Shown here piece by piece: positions 59,720-64,000 of a stretch of 64,000 nucleotides of DNA. Below the pieces are notes generated by a model. It made no database searches, was not told where the DNA came from, and saw nothing but the letters and a program-made list of their open reading frames with translations. A program made the position numbers and the translations under genes. The DNA lies in assembly GCA_964569315.1 (NCBI GenBank), contig CAZMUZ010000003.1, positions 1 through 64,000 of the forward strand, read 5' to 3'. Source of the DNA: CADEFF01 sp964569315. GTDB lineage: Bacteria; Pseudomonadota; Alphaproteobacteria; Dongiales; Dongiaceae. The stretch's first letter is position 1. The number at the start of each line of letters is the position of its first letter.

Positions 59720-60772
59720 ATGCGCACCGCCGATTTCGATTTCGCCCTGCCTGCCGACCGGATCGCCGACCGGCCCGCGAGCCCGCGCGATGCCGCCCGG
59801 CTCCTCCATGTCGGCGAGGGCCTCGCGGATCTCCATGTCCGCGACCTGCCGCGGCTGCTCCGGCCCGGCGACCTTCTCGTGGCGAACGACACCCGCGTCA
59901 TCCCGGCGCGGCTGGTCGGCCGGCGGGGCGCCGCGCGGATCGAGGCGACGCTGCACAAGGCCGAGACGCCGTCACGCTGGCGCGCCTTCGTGCGGCCGGC
60001 GAAGCGGCTCAAGGCCGGCGACCGCATCGCATTCGCCGAGGATTTCGCGGCCGAGGTGGTCGCGAAGGGCGAAGCCGGCGAGGTCACGCTCGACTTCGCG
60101 CTCGGCGGCGCGGCGCTGCTGGCGGCGCTCGACCGCCACGGCGCCATGCCGCTGCCGCCCTATATTCCGCGGCCCGAGGGCTCGACCGCACGCGACCGGG
60201 AGGACTACCAGACGCTTTTCGCCGCGCGGGACGGGGCGGTGGCGGCGCCGACCGCGGGCCTGCATTTCACCCCCGCTTTGCTCGCCGCGCTGGAGGCAGC
60301 CGGCATCGGCCTTCGCCGCGTGACCTTGCATGTGGGCGCGGGTACCTTCCTGCCGGTCAAGAGCGAGATCGTCGAGGAGCACCGGATGCATGCCGAATAT
60401 GGCGAGATCGACGGCGAGACCGCGGAGGCTGTGAATGCGGCGCGCGCACGAGGCGGCCGCGTGGTCGCCATCGGCACCACCAGCCTCCGGCTCCTCGAAA
60501 GCGCGGCGACGCCGGACGGCCGCCTCGCGCCTTTCGCCGGCGACACGGCGATCTTCATCACGCCCGGCTACGAGTTCCGCGTGGTGGACAGGCTCCTCAC
60601 CAATTTCCATTTGCCGCGCTCAACCCTCTTCATGCTGGTCGCCGCCTTCGCGGGCCTCGAGCGGATGAAGCGGGCCTACGCCCATGCCATCGCCGCCGGC
60701 TATCGCTTCTACTCCTATGGCGATGCCTGCTTCCTGGAGCCGGGCCCCCGCTCCCCGGAGCCGAAACGATGA
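59720..60772 (+). CDS. queA: tRNA preQ1(34) S-adenosylmethionine ribosyltransferase-isomerase
   Basis: QueA moves the ribosyl group of SAM onto preQ1 in tRNA, forming epoxyqueuosine. The 350-residue protein starts with the family opening RTADFDFALPADRIADRPASPRDAARLL. Later blocks are LLVANDTRVIPARLVGRR, AAPTAGLHFTPALLAAL, VTLHVGAGTFLPVKSEIVEEHRMHAE and TNFHLPRSTLFMLVAAFAG, all diagnostic. Its stop overlaps the tgt start (ATGA). It is the first gene of queA-tgt-queF-queG. Confidence 0.95.
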   Translation: MRTADFDFALPADRIADRPASPRDAARLLHVGEGLADLHVRDLPRLLRPGDLLVANDTRVIPARLVGRRGAARIEATLHKAETPSRWRAFVRPAKRLKAGDRIAFAEDFAAEVVAKGEAGEVTLDFALGGAALLAALDRHGAMPLPPYIPRPEGSTARDREDYQTLFAARDGAVAAPTAGLHFTPALLAALEAAGIGLRRVTLHVGAGTFLPVKSEIVEEHRMHAEYGEIDGETAEAVNAARARGGRVVAIGTTSLRLLESAATPDGRLAPFAGDTAIFITPGYEFRVVDRLLTNFHLPRSTLFMLVAAFAGLERMKRAYAHAIAAGYRFYSYGDACFLEPGPRSPEPKR

Positions 60773-61929
60773 ACGGCACGGGCTTCGCCCTCATCGCGCG
60801 CGACGGCGCGGCGCGGCGCGGGCGCATCGCGACCGCCCATGGCACGATCGAGACGCCGGCCTTCATGCCGGTCGGCACGGCGGCCACGGTGAAGGCGATG
60901 TGGCCCGAGCAGGTCAAGGCCACGGGCGCCGAGATCATTCTCGGCAACACCTATCACCTGATGCTGCGGCCCGGCGCCGAGCGGATCGCGGCCCTCGGCG
61001 GGCTGCATCGCTTCATGAACTGGCCGGGGCCGATCCTCACCGATTCCGGCGGCTTCCAGGTGATGTCGCTGTCCCAGCTCCGCGAGATCTCCGAGGAGGG
61101 CGTCGTCTTCAAGTCCCATATCGACGGCAGCCGCCACACGCTCACGCCCGAACGCTCGATCGAGATCCAGCATCGGCTCGATGCCGACATCACCATGTGC
61201 TTCGACGAATGCACGCCCTTTCCGGCGACGGAAGCGGCGGCGGCGCAATCGATGCGGCTCTCGATGCGCTGGGCCGGGCGCAGCCGGAAGGCGTTCGCCG
61301 AGCGCCCCGGCTACGGCCTCTTCGGCATCGTGCAGGGCAGCACCTACCCCGAGCTCCGCGCGGAATCGGCACGCGCGCTCGCCGATCTCGGCTTCGACGG
61401 CTATGCGATCGGCGGGCTCGCGGTCGGCGAGGGCCAGGCGGAGATGTTCCGCATCATCGAGGCGACCGAACCCTTCCTGCCGCCCGAACGGCCGCGCTAT
61501 CTCATGGGCGTCGGGCGGCCGCTCGATATCGTCGGCGCGGTCGGGCGCGGCATCGACATGTTCGATTGCGTGATGCCGACCCGCTCGGGGCGCACCGGCC
61601 AGGCCTTCACCCGCCGCGGCACGCTCAATTTGCGCAATGCGCGCCACCAGGAAGACCCGCGGCCGATCGACGAAACCTGCCGCTGCCCGGTCTGTCGCGA
61701 TTATGGCCGCGCCTATGTCCATCATCTCTTCCGCGCCGGCGAGATGCTGGGGCCGATGCTGCTGACCGCGCACAATCTCCATTTCTACCAGGCGCTGATG
61801 GCGGGCCTGCGCGACGCCATCGCGGCCGGCCGCTATGCCGAGTTCGCCCGGGCATGGGCCGCGGAGGAGGCCAGCGGCGACATCGAGCCGATGCCGGATT
61901 CGCTCGAGGGCGGAAACGGCGGCGTGTAG
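60769..61929 (+). CDS. tgt: tRNA-guanine transglycosylase (queuine/preQ1)
   Basis: Tgt swaps guanine at position 34 of GUN-anticodon tRNAs for preQ1. The 386-residue protein has the opening TIETPAFMPVGTAATVKAM, and LTDSGGFQVMSL with the active-site Asp. DCVMPTRSGRTGQAFTRRG has the nucleophile region. The zinc site CRCPVCRDYGRAYVHHLF has three Cys and one His. The zinc-site spacing and PTRSGRTG are standard for the bacterial enzyme. It is coupled to queA by a four-base overlap. Confidence 0.96.
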   Translation: MNGTGFALIARDGAARRGRIATAHGTIETPAFMPVGTAATVKAMWPEQVKATGAEIILGNTYHLMLRPGAERIAALGGLHRFMNWPGPILTDSGGFQVMSLSQLREISEEGVVFKSHIDGSRHTLTPERSIEIQHRLDADITMCFDECTPFPATEAAAAQSMRLSMRWAGRSRKAFAERPGYGLFGIVQGSTYPELRAESARALADLGFDGYAIGGLAVGEGQAEMFRIIEATEPFLPPERPRYLMGVGRPLDIVGAVGRGIDMFDCVMPTRSGRTGQAFTRRGTLNLRNARHQEDPRPIDETCRCPVCRDYGRAYVHHLFRAGEMLGPMLLTAHNLHFYQALMAGLRDAIAAGRYAEFARAWAAEEASGDIEPMPDSLEGGNGGV

Positions 61930-61997
61930 GATCGCGGCCCTTTGACAAGCCGCCCCGCCTGCGGGAGGGTCGGGCGAACGGAAGACGGTCCCGGACC

Positions 61998-62462
61998 ATG
62001 GCGAAGAAACCGCGCATCGAACTGACCCAGCTCGGCCACAAGACGGCACTTCCGGCCTCGCCCGAGGCGGCGGTGCTGGAGCGGGTGCCGAACGGCGCCC
62101 CGCGCGAGCGTTATCTCGTCCGCTTTACGGCACCGGAGTTCACCAGCCTCTGCCCGATGACCGGGCAGCCGGATTTCGCGCATCTCGTCATCGACTATTG
62201 CCCGCGGGCCTGGCTCGTCGAGAGCAAATCGCTGAAGCTCTATCTCGGCGCTTTCCGCAACCATGGCGCCTTCCACGAGGATTGCACGGTCGCGATCGGC
62301 AAGCGGCTGGTCGGTCTGCTGCGGCCGCGGTGGCTCCGCATCGGCGGCTACTGGTATCCGCGCGGCGGCATGCCGATCGACGTGTTCTGGCAGACCGGCG
62401 CGCCGCCGAAGGGTCTCTGGCTCCCCGACCAGGGGGTGGCACCCTATCGCGGGCGCGGCTGA
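61998..62462 (+). CDS. queF: PreQ0 reductase (NADPH-dependent 7-cyano-7-deazaguanine reductase)
   Basis: QueF reduces the nitrile of preQ0 to the amine of preQ1. The 154-residue unimodular (YkvM-type) enzyme has its thioimide-forming Cys in FTSLCPMTGQPDFAHL and the QueF signature ESKSLKLYLGAFRNHGAFHED. The C-terminal IRIGGYWYPRGG-type segment is seen as LRIGGYWYPRGGMPIDVFW. It lies between tgt (69 bases) and queG (9 bases). Together with yhhQ it suggests that preQ0 is either made elsewhere in the genome or imported. Confidence 0.95.
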   Translation: MAKKPRIELTQLGHKTALPASPEAAVLERVPNGAPRERYLVRFTAPEFTSLCPMTGQPDFAHLVIDYCPRAWLVESKSLKLYLGAFRNHGAFHEDCTVAIGKRLVGLLRPRWLRIGGYWYPRGGMPIDVFWQTGAPPKGLWLPDQGVAPYRGRG

Positions 62463-62470
62463 CGGCGGCG

Positions 62471-63607
62471 ATGCCGGCCCTAGCCGATCCGAAGGGGCTC
62501 ATCCGCGAGGCGGCGCTGGCGCAGGGCTTCGATGCCGTCGGCTTCGCCGCGGCCGCCGTCTCGGATCGCGCCAAGGCGGGCCTCGGTCAGTTCCTGGCCG
62601 CCGGCATGCAGGGCGATATGGGCTGGCTCGCCGACAAGGCGGACCGCCGCGCCGATCCCGCGACGCTCTGGCCCGCGGCGAAGAGCGTCGTGGTGCTCGG
62701 CCTTTCCTATGCCGGGCATGAGGATCCGCTGGCGCTCATCGGGGAACGGCAACGCGGCAACATCTCGATCTATGCGCGCGGCCGCGACTATCACGACGTG
62801 ATGAAACCGCGCCTCAAGGCGATCGCACGGATGATGGCCGAGCGCCTCGGCGGCGAGGTCAAGGTCTTCGTCGATACCGCGCCGGTGATGGAGAAGCCGC
62901 TCGGCGAGGCGGGTGGCATCGGCTGGCAGGGCAAGCACAGCAACCTCGTCTCCCGCACGCACGGCTCCTGGCTGCTGCTGGGCGAGATCTTCACCACCCT
63001 CGACCTCGCGCCGGACGCAGCCGAGACCGACCATTGCGGGAGCTGCCGCGCCTGCCTCGACGCCTGCCCGACCGCGGCCTTCCCCGCGCCCTACCGGCTC
63101 GATGCGCGGCGCTGCCTCTCCTATCTCACCATCGAGCATAAGGGCCATATTCCGCGCGAGTTTCGCGCGCCCATGGGGAACCGGATCTATGGCTGCGACG
63201 ATTGCCTCGCCGTCTGTCCCTGGAACAAGTTCGCTGCCGCAGGACACGAGGCCGCGCTCTGGCCGCGGGCCGAGCTCTCGGCGCCGCGCCTCCTCGATCT
63301 CGTGGAGCTTGACGATGCGGGCTTCCGCAGCCTCTTCCAGGGCACGCCCGTGAAGCGCACCGGCCGCGACCGGTTCCTGCGCAACGTGCTCATCGCGCTC
63401 GGCAATGGCGGCGACGGAGCGGCCCTGCCCGCCATCCGGCGCCGGCTCGAGGATGGCTCGCCGCTGGTGCGCGCCATGGCGGTCTGGGCGCTCGCGCGCC
63501 TTGCGGATGCGGAGGGCTTCGCGCGGGACCGCGCCCGGCACGAATCGCACGAGAGCGATCCCGCGGTGCGCGAGGAATGGGCCGCCCGCGACGTCGAAGC
63601 CGCCTGA
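62471..63607 (+). CDS. queG: Epoxyqueuosine reductase
   Basis: QueG reduces epoxyqueuosine to queuosine, the last step, using cobalamin and two 4Fe-4S clusters. The 378-residue protein has the N-terminal cobalamin-binding region, RGRDYHDVMKPRLKAIARMM and VDTAPVMEKPLGEAGGIGWQG. The cluster motifs are CGSCRACLDACP and CDDCLAVCPW. A C-terminal HEAT-like part (LRNVLIALGNGGDGAALPAI) is present. It starts nine bases after queF, so the operon closes here; the next gene is agmatinase-like. Confidence 0.95.
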   Translation: MPALADPKGLIREAALAQGFDAVGFAAAAVSDRAKAGLGQFLAAGMQGDMGWLADKADRRADPATLWPAAKSVVVLGLSYAGHEDPLALIGERQRGNISIYARGRDYHDVMKPRLKAIARMMAERLGGEVKVFVDTAPVMEKPLGEAGGIGWQGKHSNLVSRTHGSWLLLGEIFTTLDLAPDAAETDHCGSCRACLDACPTAAFPAPYRLDARRCLSYLTIEHKGHIPREFRAPMGNRIYGCDDCLAVCPWNKFAAAGHEAALWPRAELSAPRLLDLVELDDAGFRSLFQGTPVKRTGRDRFLRNVLIALGNGGDGAALPAIRRRLEDGSPLVRAMAVWALARLADAEGFARDRARHESHESDPAVREEWAARDVEAA

Positions 63608-63619
63608 AGGAGCAAACCC

Positions 63620-64000
63620 ATGCCGGATCCATCGCCCTCCCCGATCGCGCAACCCGGCAGCTTTCTCGGCGTGCCGTTTCGCGCGAACCCGGAGGGGGCG
63701 CATGCGGCGATCCTCGGCATCCCCTTCGATTGCGGACGGCATCCGACGCGGATCGGTTCGCGCCTCGGCCCCGCGGCGATCCGCGCGCAATCGCCGCTGG
63801 TATTGGAGCAGCTCGGCGATGCCGGCATCGACGTGGTCGGCAGGCTCGGCCTCGTCGATTGCGGCGATGCCGCGGTGACGCCGGGCCTGATCGAGCCCTC
63901 CTTCGCCGCCATCGAGGCGGCGGTGCGGGCGATCCTCGCGGCCGGCGCCGTGCCGGTGACGATGGGGGGCGACGGCGCGGTCACGCTGCCGCAGCTCCGC
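63620..64000 (+). CDS. Agmatinase/arginase family ureohydrolase, N-terminal part (cut by window edge)
   Basis: The 127 visible codons match the ureohydrolase fold: FLGVPFRANPEGAHAAILGIPFDCG, HPTRIGSRLGPAAIRAQSP, and at the edge PVTMGGDGAVTLPQL. The family hydrolyses agmatine, arginine or related guanidino compounds. Where the first metal-ligand histidine is expected (GGDHS), the sequence reads GGDGAVT, so that ligand is missing and the activity may differ. AAGGAG lies 11 bases upstream of the ATG at 63620, and the gene follows queG after 12 bases. The rest lies outside the window. Confidence 0.8.
   Translation, partial: MPDPSPSPIAQPGSFLGVPFRANPEGAHAAILGIPFDCGRHPTRIGSRLGPAAIRAQSPLVLEQLGDAGIDVVGRLGLVDCGDAAVTPGLIEPSFAAIEAAVRAILAAGAVPVTMGGDGAVTLPQLR

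Overview
The window is a gene-dense, very GC-rich stretch of chromosome from an alphaproteobacterium. One counted line inside yejF is 44/60 G+C. The evidence for the class is an SRP RNA just upstream of dnaX, a complete hopanoid cluster, a cysG-DUF2849-cysI-DUF934-cysH sulfate operon, and intergenic repeats of rhizobial/rhodospirillal type. Rhodospirillales or Hyphomicrobiales are the likely orders; I cannot name a genus.

Left part (1-19.6 kb): housekeeping genes. These are dnaX (cut by the window edge) behind the SRP RNA, a DUF6134 protein, TerC, nudC, pheA-kdsB, a tandem-haem cytochrome c, hisN, a catalase with a Fur-family-type palindrome in front, an MFS/glutamine-amidotransferase pair, a HAD hydrolase with a 28-codon remnant of a nuclease-like gene behind it, the yejABEF peptide importer, a six-copy 16-bp tandem repeat, and ghrA.

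19.6-22.7 kb: a lower-GC insert (counted lines 53% and 47% G+C) with two genes. One is a DndB-like (DGQHR-family) protein whose signature is altered to DGLAR. The other is a DNA methyltransferase with its AdoMet motif ahead of its SPPY motif. The insert has an elaborate upstream region with alternative hairpins, a perfect palindrome, direct repeats and a 13-bp-stem hairpin. No dndA/C/D/E or restriction gene is present. This is the best candidate in the window for an undescribed modification or defence module.

22.7-28.1 kb: single metabolic genes (cupin, M17 aminopeptidase, GST, GT39-like transferase, SDR).

28.1-45.3 kb: the hopanoid region. On the minus strand, nine closely spaced genes run copC-copD-hpnB-hpnC-hpnA-hpnD-hpnE-shc-hpnG. 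Facing them on the plus strand are hpnN-ispH-hpnH, with hpnM divergent from hpnN. IspH and dxr (next to copC) supply isoprenoid precursors. HpnC/D/E make squalene, Shc cyclises it, HpnH and HpnG start the side chain, and HpnN/HpnM handle transport.

45.5-50.4 kb: assimilatory sulfate reduction and sirohaem operon, preceded by an AT-rich control region with a near-perfect 28-bp dyad and a small divergent reading frame. 50.4-58.7 kb: a DMT transporter, a DUF6717 protein and a surface-polysaccharide group (FkbM methyltransferase, GT4, a three-module glycosyltransferase fusion, gmd). 58.8-63.6 kb: a queuosine cluster (yhhQ, queA, tgt, queF, queG). The window ends inside an agmatinase-family gene.
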